Positions 19,293 to 28,683 of a stretch of DNA of 64,000 nucleotides are shown here, one piece after another. The notes under the pieces were generated by a model. It saw only the letters and a program-made list of their open reading frames with translations. It was not told the origin of the DNA and did not search any database. Numbering within the stretch: the first letter of the stretch is position 1; every line of letters begins with the position of its first letter. Source of the stretch: Ancylobacter polymorphus. GTDB taxonomy: Bacteria; Pseudomonadota; Alphaproteobacteria; Rhizobiales; Xanthobacteraceae. The position numbers were made by a program, and so were the translations under genes. The stretch lies in assembly GCF_022836935.1 (NCBI RefSeq), contig NZ_CP083239.1, positions 4,044,001-4,108,000 on the forward strand, written 5' to 3'.

Positions 19293-20654
19293 CTAGGCGC
19301 TCTCGCCCCGCAGCCGCGCCGCCGCCTTGTCGCGGCCGATCAGCGGCAGCAGCGCCTTCATTTCCGGCCCGCTCTCGCGCCCGGTGAGGGCGAGGCGCAG
19401 CGGGTGGAACAGCGCCCGCCCCGTGCGCCCGCTCGCCGGCTTCAGCGCCGCGATCCAGCGCGGATAGACATCTCCGCCCCATTCCTCCGGCAGCAGCGCC
19501 GCCGCCTGAATGAGGAAATCGGCATCCTCCGGGGCTGTCACCGGCGCCAGCGGCCCCTCGACCACGCGCCACCAGTCGGCGGCCTCCGCGAGGCGGGCGA
19601 GATTGCCGCGCACCGCCCGCCAGAAGGCCTCGCCGCCGCCGACGCCGAGTGCCGCCAGCCGGTCGGCCACGGCCTCGAACGGCAGATGGTGCAACGTCGC
19701 GGCGGTGAGCGCGGAAAGCTCGGTCGGGTCGAAGCGCGCCGGAGCGCGGGAAATCTTGGCGAAGTCGATCTTGCCCGCCAGCGCCTCCAGCGAGGCCACC
19801 GGCTCCACCGCCAGCGAGGTGCCGGTGAGCACGGCGAGGCTCGCCACGGCGAGGGCCTCCTCGCCCTCCTCGCGCAGCGCCCGCAGCGAGAGATGGCCCA
19901 GCCGCTTGGAAAGCCCCTCCCCGCTCGGCAGGACGAGCAGATTGTGGTGACCGAAGCGCGGCACAAACCCGCCCAGCGCCTCGATGATCTCGATCTGCAC
20001 ACCGGTATTGGTCACGTGGTCCTCGCCGCGCACCACATGGGTCACGCCCATGTCGATATCGTCGACCACCGAGGTCAGCGTGTAGAGATAGGACCCGTCC
20101 TCGCGCACCAGCACGGGGTCGGAAAGGGTGGCGGTGTCGACGCCCTGCCGCCCGCGCACCAGATCGTCCCACACCACCTGCCGGCCATCGAGGCGGAAGC
20201 GCCAATGCGGGCGGCGGCCCTCGGCCTCGCGCGCGGCGCGGTCGGCGTCGGTGAGCTTCAGCGCCGCGCGGTCATAGACCGGCGGCAGCCCGCGCCGGCG
20301 CCGCGACTGGCGCATCGCCTCCAGTTCTTCCTCGCTCTCATAGGCGGGGTAGAGCCGGCCCTGCGCCTTCAGCCGCGCCACCGCCTCGTCATAGCGCGCG
20401 AGCCGCCGCGACTGGTGCTCCACCCGGTCCGGGGAAAGACCTAGCCAGGCGACATCCTGCGCGATCGCCTCGGCGAATTCCGCCGTCGAACGGGCGGTAT
20501 CGGTATCGTCATAGCGCAGGATGAAGGTCCCGCCCCATTGCCGCGCATAGAGGGCGTTGTACAGCGCCGTCCGGGCGTTGCCGACATGCAGCAGGCCGGT
20601 GGGCGAAGGCGCGAAGCGCAGGACGGGCGGGGTGTGGGGAGCGGTCTGGGACAT
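19293..20654 (-). CDS. gltX: Glutamyl-tRNA synthetase (second, short type)
   Basis: Attaches glutamate to tRNA in the cytoplasm. The 453-residue class I synthetase has the HIGH motif HVGN in [13 protein letters not shown] and the KMSKS counterpart [15 protein letters not shown] marks the glutamate-binding domain. Alphaproteobacteria commonly carry two GltX proteins; this shorter form groups with the type that often acts on tRNA-Gln for the amidotransferase route. That assignment is from family knowledge and not from a residue seen here. The C-terminal anticodon-binding part is compact. Confidence 0.93.
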   Translation of the reverse strand: MSQTAPHTPPVLRFAPSPTGLLHVGNARTALYNALYARQWGGTFILRYDDTDTARSTAEFAEAIAQDVAWLGLSPDRVEHQSRRLARYDEAVARLKAQGRLYPAYESEEELEAMRQSRRRRGLPPVYDRAALKLTDADRAAREAEGRRPHWRFRLDGRQVVWDDLVRGRQGVDTATLSDPVLVREDGSYLYTLTSVVDDIDMGVTHVVRGEDHVTNTGVQIEIIEALGGFVPRFGHHNLLVLPSGEGLSKRLGHLSLRALREEGEEALAVASLAVLTGTSLAVEPVASLEALAGKIDFAKISRAPARFDPTELSALTAATLHHLPFEAVADRLAALGVGGGEAFWRAVRGNLARLAEAADWWRVVEGPLAPVTAPEDADFLIQAAALLPEEWGGDVYPRWIAALKPASGRTGRALFHPLRLALTGRESGPEMKALLPLIGRDKAAARLRGESA

Positions 20655-20802
20655 GGCGTCTTATCGCCGAGGACGGCCCCCCGGAGCAAGCACTCGGGCC
20701 GGCGCGCAGCGCCCCACAGCTTTACCTCAGCTGCCGCAAATGAGAGATACGGTGGTCGACAATATGCATGAGGCGCTGCGGCGCGGATTAGTGGAGTTTC
20801 GC

Positions 20803-21723
20803 GTGACCCCGATCATCCAGGATATCTTCTCCATCTTCTTCGTTCTCGCTCTTGGATATGTCGCGGGAAAACGCTCCAGCTTCGATCAGGCCCAGGCGTC
20901 CGGCTTCAATCATCTGGTACTCACCTACTGCCTGCCCGCGCTGCTCTTCGTCTCCATCGCCAATTCCTCGCGCGGGGCGCTGTTCTCCGACACGCGGCTG
21001 CTGTCGATCTCCGTAATCGTGCTGCTGTTCTGGTACTTCGTCGCCTTTGCCGGGGCGCTGCTCGTTTTCGGTCATGACCGGCGCGAAGCGGGCATCGCCG
21101 GCCTCAGTGCCGGCGCACCGACCGTCGGCTTTCTCGGCATGGCGGTGCTCTCGCCGCTGTTCGGCGGCACGGCGGCGCTCAGCGTCGCCATCGTCGCGCT
21201 GGTGGTGAACGTTATTCTCGTGCCGCTCGGCATGTTCTTCGTCGCGCCCAAGGGCACCAAGCCGGCGGCGGCATTGATCAAGGCGGCGAAGGAGCCGGTG
21301 GTGCTGGCGCCGATGATCGCCGTAGCGCTGGTGCTGGCCGGCGTACGCATGCCCGAGTTCTTCCAGGCGCCGCTGGCGCTGATCGGCCACGCCACCTCAG
21401 GCGTCGCCGTCTTTGCCGCCGGGCTGGTGCTGTCGGCGCACAAGTTCCAGCTCAATACGGAAGTGCTGTGGAATTCGCTGGTCAAGGTCGGGCTGATGCC
21501 GGCCTCGATGCTGGCCCTTGCGGTGATGACGGGTGTCAGCCCCACCCATCTCGAACAGGTGGTGCTGCTGGCCGCGCTGCCGCCGGCCTTCTCCGGCATC
21601 GTCATCGCCGGGCGCGAGCAGACCTATGTCGGCCTCGCATCCTCGACGCTGATCGTCAGCGTGATCGGCTTCGCCGTCGCCGCGCCGCTATGGACCGCGC
21701 TGGCGCGCCATTTCGCGGGGTGA
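20803..21723 (+). CDS. AEC (auxin efflux carrier) family transporter
   Basis: A 306-residue inner-membrane protein with about ten helices of the AEC family, which move organic anions such as malonate or malate. The GTG at 20803 is chosen because GGAG lies 6 nt upstream and it yields the typical N-terminus with a hydrophobic first helix. An ATG at 20740 would add 21 residues. Conserved features include the Asn/Pro-containing segment TYCLPALLF and the gate region FLGMAVLSPLFG. It is divergent from gltX. Substrate unknown. Confidence 0.85.
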   Translation: MTPIIQDIFSIFFVLALGYVAGKRSSFDQAQASGFNHLVLTYCLPALLFVSIANSSRGALFSDTRLLSISVIVLLFWYFVAFAGALLVFGHDRREAGIAGLSAGAPTVGFLGMAVLSPLFGGTAALSVAIVALVVNVILVPLGMFFVAPKGTKPAAALIKAAKEPVVLAPMIAVALVLAGVRMPEFFQAPLALIGHATSGVAVFAAGLVLSAHKFQLNTEVLWNSLVKVGLMPASMLALAVMTGVSPTHLEQVVLLAALPPAFSGIVIAGREQTYVGLASSTLIVSVIGFAVAAPLWTALARHFAG

Positions 21724-21738
21724 GCGGGGTCCGCGCGA

Positions 21739-23112
21739 TCAGGCCGAGGGCGGGCCGTCCGCCCCCGCCGGTTCCGCGTCGGTCGCGGCAAGCAGCCGCG
21801 CCGGAATAACCGGCCCCTCCGGGCCGAGCGCCCCGGCCGGCTTCCAGCGGTTGCGCAGCGCCGCAAGGGCATGCCGCCGGGTGGCGTCAAACTGGCTCAG
21901 GGCGCCGCCGTGCGTCACCACGCGCGCGCCGAGCCGGTCCGCCAGAGCGGTGAGCAGCGCGCCGCCCACGCCGGACGCCAGCGCGGCGGCCGCATCCGCC
22001 TCGGCGGGGCCGACGAGCGGCGTCAGCAACGCCTCCAGCGCTGCCACCGCCGGGTCGAGCGGCACGCGGTCGACGCGTACGCCCAGCGCCCCGGCGAGGG
22101 CCGCCGCGTCCGTGAAGGCTTCCGCCGAGGGGGCGTCAGACGACAGCGCCACCGCGCGCACCCGCTCCGGCCCCAGCGCGTCCACCGCCGTCACCAGCGC
22201 CAGCGCGGAAGCGAGATCGGCGGACAGGGCCAGCACCGCCCCGCGCACGCCGCTCTTTTCCACGCGGTCGCGAAGGCTCAGCACGCCGGCGGCATAATCC
22301 GCCTCGTCGCCGGCCAGCAGCGGGGCCCGCGCGCCCTCCTCGCAGCGCCAGCCATCGGCCCAGCGCTCCCAGCGGGTGATGCGCACCCGCTCCTGGAAGT
22401 TCGGCAGTTGCACCGCCAGCGCGCGGTCGGCATTGAGCACGAAGGAGCTGCCGTCGAACACGACCTCACCCTGCCCGCCCAGCCCATTGACGAAGGCCAG
22501 CGGCAGCCCGCTTTCCACCACCCGCGCCACGACGCGGTTCAGCCGCGCGTCCTGCGCGTCGCGTTGATAAGCTGAGGCGCTCGGCACCAGCAGGATTTCC
22601 GCGCCCGTCTCCATCAGGCATTCGGCCACGTCGGGTGCGGCGATGTCGTCGCCCACCGGCACGCCGAGCCGCACGCCGCGAAACGCCATCGGCCCCGGCA
22701 TCGGGCCGGGGGTGAACACGCACCGTTCAGCGCCGCCCTCAGGCAGTTCCACCTTGAAGCGGCTCGCCGCCACCGCGCCGCCTTCGAGCAGCAGAGCGGC
22801 ATTGTACAGCCGGCCGCCCTCGTCCCACGGCGCGCCGATCAGCAGCGCCGGCCCGTCCTCGCCGGTCTCGCGGGCCAGTTCCTCCACCGCGCGCCGGCAG
22901 GCGGCGATGAGGTCCGGCGCGCGGTCCCTGGGCAGGCCGCCGGAAAGGAACAGTTCGGGGAACACCAGCAACTCGGCCCCCTGCCCGCCCGCTAAGGCCC
23001 GCGCCTCGCGCACGCGCCGCACATTGCCGGCGATATCGCCGGCCACGGGGTTGAGCTGGGCAATCGCAATGAGCAACTGGTCGGCGGGCGCGGAGGAGAG
23101 CGTGCTGGACAT
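21739..23112 (-). CDS. Degenerate NadE-like protein lacking both active sites
   Basis: A 457-residue homolog of glutamine-dependent NAD synthetase. The N-terminal nitrilase-like half keeps Glu53 (FPELF) and Lys119 (RFKVELP), but the nucleophile position in the ICED motif is Gly153 (VGDDIAAPD). The C-terminal synthetase half keeps DALGPERVRAV and the WKP-GALGPEG-VIP element. The ATP-binding SGGxDS is SADLAS (296-301), and TTGNKSE has become an unrelated THGGALS. About 90 residues fewer than full NadE are present. It should therefore not make NAD; a regulatory or structural role, or gene decay, is possible. The frame is intact, which argues for selection. Start at 23112 is by homology. Confidence 0.8.
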   Translation of the reverse strand: MSSTLSSAPADQLLIAIAQLNPVAGDIAGNVRRVREARALAGGQGAELLVFPELFLSGGLPRDRAPDLIAACRRAVEELARETGEDGPALLIGAPWDEGGRLYNAALLLEGGAVAASRFKVELPEGGAERCVFTPGPMPGPMAFRGVRLGVPVGDDIAAPDVAECLMETGAEILLVPSASAYQRDAQDARLNRVVARVVESGLPLAFVNGLGGQGEVVFDGSSFVLNADRALAVQLPNFQERVRITRWERWADGWRCEEGARAPLLAGDEADYAAGVLSLRDRVEKSGVRGAVLALSADLASALALVTAVDALGPERVRAVALSSDAPSAEAFTDAAALAGALGVRVDRVPLDPAVAALEALLTPLVGPAEADAAAALASGVGGALLTALADRLGARVVTHGGALSQFDATRRHALAALRNRWKPAGALGPEGPVIPARLLAATDAEPAGADGPPSA

Positions 23113-23178
23113 GCGGCGTGATGTAGCCTTCCCCTGCGACGGCGGCAATTGCCGCCAGCCGCGCCGCGTTTCCGCGCG

Positions 23179-25176
23179 TCAGTCCCAGTCCGTACCCGGC
23201 ACCCGCACCGCAGCCGTGGTGTAGCCGGCCTTGCGCACGGCCATGGGCAGCAGCCGCTCCAGCCCGTGCATCAGCGTGCCGTCATCGGGAATCGGCTCGG
23301 CGGGATAGTCCGCCCAGTCGAGGCCGAGCGCGAGATAGGGCGCCAGCGCCGCCGGGCGGATGGCGAACATGTTGCCGACGGGAAAATCGACATAGGTGCC
23401 GGGCGGCTCGGTGAGCCCCAGATCCGCGCGCAGTTCCTCGGCGATGCGGCCATTGCGCGCCCAGTCGAGCAGATGCGTGTCCTCGGGATAGACGAGGCCG
23501 ACCCTCGGCTGCGCTTCCATATGGGCGAGCACGGCGTCGAGCATCGGGTGCGCGCCGCCGATCAGGTTCTCCCACAGGAAGTTCCGCCACGGGTCGCCGA
23601 TGGCCCGGCGACGGCCCTTGGTCTTCTTGCCATGGACATGCAGGAACACATCATAGCCGCCGCCCGCCAGCGCATCGCGCAGGGCGGTGAGGAATGGCCC
23701 GACATCGCGCCCGAGATTGGGCACCACGTCGATCCGCACCGGCCCGGGATAGATGGCCGTCAGCGCCCTCAGCTCCGCCGCCTTGGCCGGCGTGTCTGTC
23801 GTGAGGAACAGGTCGGGACGCGCGGCATTCACCGCGATGCGCTCCAGCAGTTCCGGCAGCAGGTCGGGATAGAAGAAATGCCCATGCAGCGCGCTTCTCA
23901 GCCCGCTCGCGCGCGGTGCCGGCAGCGGCCCGAAGACGGGAATCGCCCACGGCCCCGGCGGGCGCCCGCGCTCGATCCAGTGCGCGAGCGGGTAGCGCCG
24001 CTGGTCGAAGCAGGCGACCGGGTGATGCTCGGCATAGATCAGCGGGTGGAAGCCGGAATAGGGCCGGCGCAGCGGCGGGCGATTGGGGTGACGCTTCAAC
24101 AGCGCCTTGCGCCGCCAGTCGGCGATCCGCGCTTCCAGCTTCTCCACCACGGTGAAATCGCCCGGCGGGTCATTCTCGCGCGGAATGTCGAGCACTTCCA
24201 GCCGCTCCGGCTCGGCCGCCAGCACCAGCGCCACTTCCCGGTCCAGCTCCTCGCCGATCTCGCGGCCGATGGCGACGACCTCGGCAGCGCCGGTTCCCAG
24301 CGGGTCTTCGGCCGCCACCAGCCGCCGCCTTGCGGCGAAGCGCGGCATCGCCGCCAGCGCCGCCTCGCGCGCGGCCGGCGCGGGAAACACCAGCGCGCTC
24401 GCCCGGTCCAGCGCCAGTTCCAGAGCCGGGCCGAGCGCGGGATCGAGCACGAGGTCCTGCGCGAGCGGCCCGGCCGTCTCGCTCTCGGCAGCGCCGATCA
24501 CCGCGACGACCGGAATGTTGCGCTGTTCCAGCGCGTCGGCGGCGTCGATGGTGGAAAGCCCCACGGTGACCGCGAAGAGCGGTCGCTCGGCGCGGGCGCG
24601 GTAGGCCAGCGCGTCGAGCGTCACCGCGCGCGGCACGCGGGAGCGGGCAATCGCCACCGGCACCTCGACCACCCCGCTGTCGCCGCTGTCCCCGCCGCCA
24701 TCCAGCACGGCGACCACGACGGCGTAATCCCGCGCCAGCGCGCGCAGCAGCGGCGCGGCGGGGGTGGCGCTGCTCTCGACCACCACCAGCACGGTGCGTC
24801 GCCCGGCGACGGGCGGGGGAAAGGCGAAACCGGCGGCGAGCGGGGCCAGCGTCGCATCGGCCTGGGTCAGCCAGCCGGCGAAGGGGCGGCGCGGCCGGCC
24901 GGGCTCCTTGAAGATCACGCCTTCCAGCCCGGGGCGCGGGCGCTGATAGGCATCGAACAGCAGGGCGCGCAGGAAGGCGCGCGGGCGCCCCTCGGCGTCG
25001 AACAGCAGTTGGCCGAGCCACCGGCCGGTCTTCTGGGTGTGCGCGGTGATCGCGCGCCGCAGCGGGCTTCGCTGCTTGGGCATGTAGTAGCGCGCGCGCT
25101 TGGCCGGACGGTCTTTGGAAGGACCATCGGTCGCCGGCAGGGCCTGTTCCGGCAGGGAAGACTCGGGACGGGTCAT
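23179..25176 (-). CDS. RgpF (rhamnan synthesis F) domain protein
   Basis: A 665-residue protein with a C-terminal RgpF-type domain (about 415-655) that includes DVFLHVHGKKTKGRR (from about 509), DPWRNFLWENL and FPVGNMFAIR. The middle part (about 127-330) looks like a Rossmann glycosyltransferase-like half (TVLVVVES...), followed by the linker YSGFHPLIYAEHHP. The N-terminal 100 residues are basic. Such proteins take part in rhamnose-rich polysaccharide or O-antigen assembly. The start ATG at 25176 has GGAG 4 nt upstream; the frame is open much further but is noncoding there. It lies upstream of the hxlR/qor pair and near the hydrolase triplet. Confidence 0.8.
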   Translation of the reverse strand: MTRPESSLPEQALPATDGPSKDRPAKRARYYMPKQRSPLRRAITAHTQKTGRWLGQLLFDAEGRPRAFLRALLFDAYQRPRPGLEGVIFKEPGRPRRPFAGWLTQADATLAPLAAGFAFPPPVAGRRTVLVVVESSATPAAPLLRALARDYAVVVAVLDGGGDSGDSGVVEVPVAIARSRVPRAVTLDALAYRARAERPLFAVTVGLSTIDAADALEQRNIPVVAVIGAAESETAGPLAQDLVLDPALGPALELALDRASALVFPAPAAREAALAAMPRFAARRRLVAAEDPLGTGAAEVVAIGREIGEELDREVALVLAAEPERLEVLDIPRENDPPGDFTVVEKLEARIADWRRKALLKRHPNRPPLRRPYSGFHPLIYAEHHPVACFDQRRYPLAHWIERGRPPGPWAIPVFGPLPAPRASGLRSALHGHFFYPDLLPELLERIAVNAARPDLFLTTDTPAKAAELRALTAIYPGPVRIDVVPNLGRDVGPFLTALRDALAGGGYDVFLHVHGKKTKGRRRAIGDPWRNFLWENLIGGAHPMLDAVLAHMEAQPRVGLVYPEDTHLLDWARNGRIAEELRADLGLTEPPGTYVDFPVGNMFAIRPAALAPYLALGLDWADYPAEPIPDDGTLMHGLERLLPMAVRKAGYTTAAVRVPGTDWD

Positions 25177-25307
25177 GACACTCCGGCGGGCAGATGCGAC
25201 GAGGCGAAGAGGGCGGTGGATTTTCCCGGCAGGAAACCCGACGCCGCCCGGCGCTTGCCGGTTTCTAAAGAGCGCGGCCGGCGAAGGCCAGACCCTTGGC
25301 ACCAAAC

Positions 25308-25670
25308 TCACTCGGCGGCGACCGCCAGCGTGCCGCCCATGGCCCCGCGCCGCCGGCTGCCCCAGCGGTGCAGCGCCAGAATGGCGGGACGCAGGCCCTC
25401 CCCCGCCTCGGTGAGGCGATAGCCGACCTGCGGCGGAACGGTGGGATAGACCGTACGGGCGATTACCCCGTCCGCCTCCAGCTCGCGCAAGGCCTTGGCG
25501 AGGATGCGCGGCGTGACATTGGGCATGCGCCGGCCGAGTTCGGCGAACCGCACCTCGCCGGACAGCAGATGATAGACGATGCCGCCCTTCCATTTGGCGC
25601 CGATGATCTCCAGCGCCGCCTCCACCGGGCAGCCCTCGCCGCACGCATAATCCTGATGCCGCTTCGCCAT
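25308..25670 (-). CDS. HxlR-family transcriptional regulator
   Basis: A 120-residue winged helix-turn-helix protein of the HxlR (MarR-like) family. Signatures are CPVEAALEIIGAKWKGGIVYHLL near the N-terminus and RFAELGRRMPNVTPRILAKALRELE. Two cysteines (CGEGCPVE) are placed as in redox- or electrophile-sensing members. The ATG at 25670 has GGAG about 7 nt upstream. It is divergent from a zinc-type quinone oxidoreductase gene, the classic arrangement for HxlR regulators that control a detoxifying reductase. Confidence 0.93.
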   Translation of the reverse strand: MAKRHQDYACGEGCPVEAALEIIGAKWKGGIVYHLLSGEVRFAELGRRMPNVTPRILAKALRELEADGVIARTVYPTVPPQVGYRLTEAGEGLRPAILALHRWGSRRRGAMGGTLAVAAE

Positions 25671-25819
25671 CGTCCGTCTCCGCTCCGGGCGCGCCAAATC
25701 TAGGATTACGAGCGCGCGGGGGAAAGGGCGTATCCTTTTCGATAGCAGCCGACATTCTCGTGCGTTCTTGCGCCCGGCGCGCGCATCGCGACATCTGGGG
25801 ACAGATCGTCACCCCACGC

Positions 25820-25843
25820 GCCACACCACGTGCCACACCACGT
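25820..25843. promoter_or_regulatory. Tandem 12-bp repeat with CACGTG palindromes
   Basis: GCCACACCACGT occurs twice head to tail, and each copy contributes a CACGTG palindrome (25827-25832 and 25839-25844). The array lies 32 bp before the oxidoreductase start in the region shared with hxlR. It could be a regulator site bound by two dimers; this is inference from spacing and symmetry. Confidence 0.4.
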
Positions 25844-25875
25844 GCCCCTTGGCGGCGCGACGCAGGAGAATTCTG

Positions 25876-26889
25876 ATGAAGGCCATCGGCTACACCACCT
25901 CGCTTCCCATCACCGAGGCGCAGGCCCTGTTCGATTGCGAGACCGCCGCCCCGACGCCCGGCCCGCGCGACCTGCTGGTGCGGGTGAAGGCGGTTTCGGT
26001 GAATCCCGTCGACACCAAGGTGCGGAGGCGCCGGGCGGGCAGCGCGGAGGCGCCGGTCATCCTCGGCTGGGACGCCGCCGGCATCGTCGAGGCCGTCGGC
26101 AGCGAGGTCACACTGTTCAAGGCTGGCGACGCGGTGTTCTACGCCGGCGACCTCAACCGCCCCGGCACCAATGCCGAGCTTCACCTCGTCGATGAGCGCC
26201 TCGTCGGGCCGAAGCCCGCCTCGCTCGGCTTCGCCGAGGCCGCCGCCCTGCCGCTCACCGCGCTCACGGCGTGGGAAGGGCTGTTCGACCGGCTTCAGGT
26301 GCCGATGGACGGGGGAGAGGGCGCCAGCCTGCTCGTCGTCGGCGCCGCCGGCGGCGTCGGCTCCATGGTGGTGCAGCTCGCCCGCCAGCTTTCCCGCCTC
26401 ACCGTCATCGGCACGGCGTCGCGGCCGGAAAGCCGCGCCTGGGTGGAGCGGCTCGGCGCCCATGCGGTGATCGACCATTCCCGCCCGCTCAGCGAGGAGA
26501 TCGCGGCCGCCGGGCTGGGGCCGATCGACTACACCTATTCGCTGACCCAGACCGACCGGCACTGGAGCGAGATCGTCAAGGCCGCGCGTCCGCAGGGCCG
26601 CATCGCTCTCATCGACGACCCGGTCAGCCTCGACGCCCTGCCGCTCAAGGCGAAGAGCCTGTCGCTGCACTGGGAACTGATGTTCACCCGCTCGCTGTTC
26701 GCCACCCCCGACATGATCCGCCAGCACGAGATCCTTGCCGAGGTGTCGCGCCTCGTCGATGCCGGCACGCTGATCGCCACGGCCGGCGCCGCGTTCGGCA
26801 CGATCAATGCGGAAAATCTCAAGCGCGCCCATGCCGCCATCGAGAGCGGAACGACCATCGGCAAGATCGTGCTGGAAGGCTGGGACTGA
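25876..26889 (+). CDS. Zinc-type alcohol dehydrogenase / quinone oxidoreductase family protein
   Basis: A 337-residue medium-chain reductase of the quinone-oxidoreductase group. The N-terminal GroES-like half contains NPVDTKVR and WDAAGIVEAVG; the NADP-binding half has VVGAAGGVGSMVVQLA. The zinc-ligand cysteines of classical alcohol dehydrogenases are missing, as usual for this branch. It likely reduces quinones or reactive carbonyls with NADPH. The ATG has CAGGAG 8 nt upstream. It is divergent from hxlR and is the probable target of that regulator. Confidence 0.9.
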   Translation: MKAIGYTTSLPITEAQALFDCETAAPTPGPRDLLVRVKAVSVNPVDTKVRRRRAGSAEAPVILGWDAAGIVEAVGSEVTLFKAGDAVFYAGDLNRPGTNAELHLVDERLVGPKPASLGFAEAAALPLTALTAWEGLFDRLQVPMDGGEGASLLVVGAAGGVGSMVVQLARQLSRLTVIGTASRPESRAWVERLGAHAVIDHSRPLSEEIAAAGLGPIDYTYSLTQTDRHWSEIVKAARPQGRIALIDDPVSLDALPLKAKSLSLHWELMFTRSLFATPDMIRQHEILAEVSRLVDAGTLIATAGAAFGTINAENLKRAHAAIESGTTIGKIVLEGWD

Positions 26890-26892
26890 CGT

Positions 26893-27723
26893 TCAGTCTC
26901 CGCGCGGCACCGCCCCTGCCGGCACACCCGGCCGGGGGCGGTCGCCGACGCCGCGGCGATAGCGCACATCGAGCCAGCGCTCGATGAGGCCATAGCGCCA
27001 GCGGCGCAGCAGGCCCCGGCATTTGCGCGGGCGCAGCGCGCGGTAATAGGAGATCGCGCCGCGCCGCCGCCAGAGTTCGGCCTGCCAGGCGCAGGCATCG
27101 AACGTCCCCTGCGCGATGCCCAGCAGCAGCGATTCCAGCAGGCCGCTCTCCAGCACATATTCGGTGACGTGATGGTCACTGAAATGGCTGTGCAGCGGCA
27201 CCAGCGTCACCTCGCGGCCCAGCAGCGCCACATGGCGCCGATCCATGTTGAAGGGATCGTAGACGACGTAGCAGGTGGCGCGCGTGTGCGGCGCCAGCCG
27301 GTCCCACATCAGGTCCGGCGTCTGCGGTGCCCAACGCTTCTCCCACCCCGCCCGCGCCGGATCGACGCTCGCCTGCGGGGCGAAGGCGATGATGGTGTCG
27401 GGCGCGAGCCAGCCGGAAAAGCGCAGCGCGGCATAGCCCCCCATGCTGGAGCCATAGAGAATGACCCGCGCCCCCGGCGCGATGTCCGCCCGCAGCGCCG
27501 CGAGTGCCTGCTGCATCTCCGGGTACTGGTACCAGTCATTGCCCCGGCACAGCACGTGATAGGCGGTGATGCCGCGCTTGGCGAAGAAGGCTTCGCCAAA
27601 GCCGCGCCGGTCCGGCGCGCGCGCCTCCAGCATCGGTTCGAAGGTGACGAAGACCGGGCCCTCGCCGCGCCCCGGCACCTTCACCACCTCGACATTGTCG
27701 GACCGGAACAGGGCCTGCCGCAC
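26893..27723 (-). CDS. Alpha/beta-hydrolase-fold protein, tandem paralog 1
   Basis: A 276-residue cytoplasmic protein with a nucleophile elbow GSSMG (Ser93) after a beta strand and conserved FVTFEPM, YQYPEM and YDPFNMDRRH segments shared with the two genes upstream. A histidine-rich stretch HSHFSDHH may supply the catalytic His. The C-terminal tail is strongly basic (many Arg). The start is GTG at 27723. It is the last of three same-strand paralogs. No precise family name is claimed; the fold suggests an esterase or acyl hydrolase, perhaps on glycans because an RgpF-domain gene lies close by. Confidence 0.7.
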   Translation of the reverse strand: MRQALFRSDNVEVVKVPGRGEGPVFVTFEPMLEARAPDRRGFGEAFFAKRGITAYHVLCRGNDWYQYPEMQQALAALRADIAPGARVILYGSSMGGYAALRFSGWLAPDTIIAFAPQASVDPARAGWEKRWAPQTPDLMWDRLAPHTRATCYVVYDPFNMDRRHVALLGREVTLVPLHSHFSDHHVTEYVLESGLLESLLLGIAQGTFDACAWQAELWRRRGAISYYRALRPRKCRGLLRRWRYGLIERWLDVRYRRGVGDRPRPGVPAGAVPRGD

Positions 27724-27733
27724 CGCGCCGCCC

Positions 27734-28552
27734 TCAGCGCGCGCGGTCGGGGGTCAGCCCCGCCGCATCGGAACCGCCTCCCATGCCGAGCCGGCGTTCG
27801 AGCAGATGCTCGATGACGAGATAGCGCAGGCGCCGGAACAGGCCGGTGCGCTTGCGCTGGCGGATCTTGGCGTAGGTTTCCGACACCTGTCGCCGCTGCC
27901 AGATGCGCCGTTCGAAGCCGGCCGCGTCGAAGCGACCCTCGGCGATGTCCATCACCACCGATTCCAAAAGGCCGCATTCATTGACATAGGCGATGGAGGC
28001 ATGGCCGCTGAAATAGATGCGCACCAGTTCCAGCGGCGCCTCCCGCCGCAGGGCGCGGATGTGGCGCCGGTCCTGGTTCAGCGGGTCGTAGAAGACGTAC
28101 TTCACCGCCTCGGCGCGCGGCATCTGCCGGTCCCAGATGACGGAGCGGCTCTGCGAGCGCCAGCGCCGCTCCCACCACACGCGCCAGCGGTCGATGCTGT
28201 ATTGCGGCGAGAAGGCGATCACCACATCGGCGCCGAGCGGCCCGGAGAAGCGGTAGGCGGCATAGCCGCCCATGCTCATGCCATAGGCGATGAGGCGCGT
28301 GCCCGGCGGAACATCGGCCCGCACCCGCGCCAGCGCCTCGGACATTTCCGGATATTGATACCAGCAGTTTCCGGAGGGCAGGAACAGATAGGCGGTGCGC
28401 CCCCGCTTGGCGAAGAAGTCCTCGCCGAAGCCTTTGCGGCCCTTGGGCCAGTCCGCCCGCATCGATTCGAAGGTGACGAAGACCGTGTCGTCCTGTTCGC
28501 CGGGAACCTTGACGACCGTTAGGTTCTCGCTCTCGAAGATGAGCTCACGCAC
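27734..28552 (-). CDS. Alpha/beta-hydrolase-fold protein, tandem paralog 2
   Basis: A 272-residue protein, the closest match of paralog 1. It has GMSMG (Ser93) at the same position, FVTFESM, YQYPEM, FAKRG and FYDPLNQDRRH; the region where paralog 1 has its His cluster reads FSGHASIAYV. The start is a GTG at 28552. The gap to paralog 1 is 10 bp, so they are cotranscribed. A basic C-terminal region is again present. Catalytic activity is plausible but unproven. Confidence 0.7.
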   Translation of the reverse strand: MRELIFESENLTVVKVPGEQDDTVFVTFESMRADWPKGRKGFGEDFFAKRGRTAYLFLPSGNCWYQYPEMSEALARVRADVPPGTRLIAYGMSMGGYAAYRFSGPLGADVVIAFSPQYSIDRWRVWWERRWRSQSRSVIWDRQMPRAEAVKYVFYDPLNQDRRHIRALRREAPLELVRIYFSGHASIAYVNECGLLESVVMDIAEGRFDAAGFERRIWQRRQVSETYAKIRQRKRTGLFRRLRYLVIEHLLERRLGMGGGSDAAGLTPDRAR

Positions 28553-28683
28553 GCCTGCCTCGCTGGGCCGCCAGCAGGGGCCCCTTCATGCGAGGGCAAA
28601 CTAGCCAGAGGCGTCACCTGCGGACAATCACAATTTCCGAAGGTTGCGCGATTATGGCTGAGTCCCGTCGCCCCGGCGCGGCG

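Noticed and set aside
23149..25422. A 757-codon frame antisense to the RgpF gene
   Set aside because: Same effect: no recognisable domain, arginine- and glutamine-rich composition, and it covers a gene with clear motifs.
25177..26832. N-terminal extension of the RgpF frame to over 1,200 codons
   Set aside because: The extension runs antisense through hxlR (same strand, other frame) and the reductase gene, without homology; the ATG at 25176 is sufficient.
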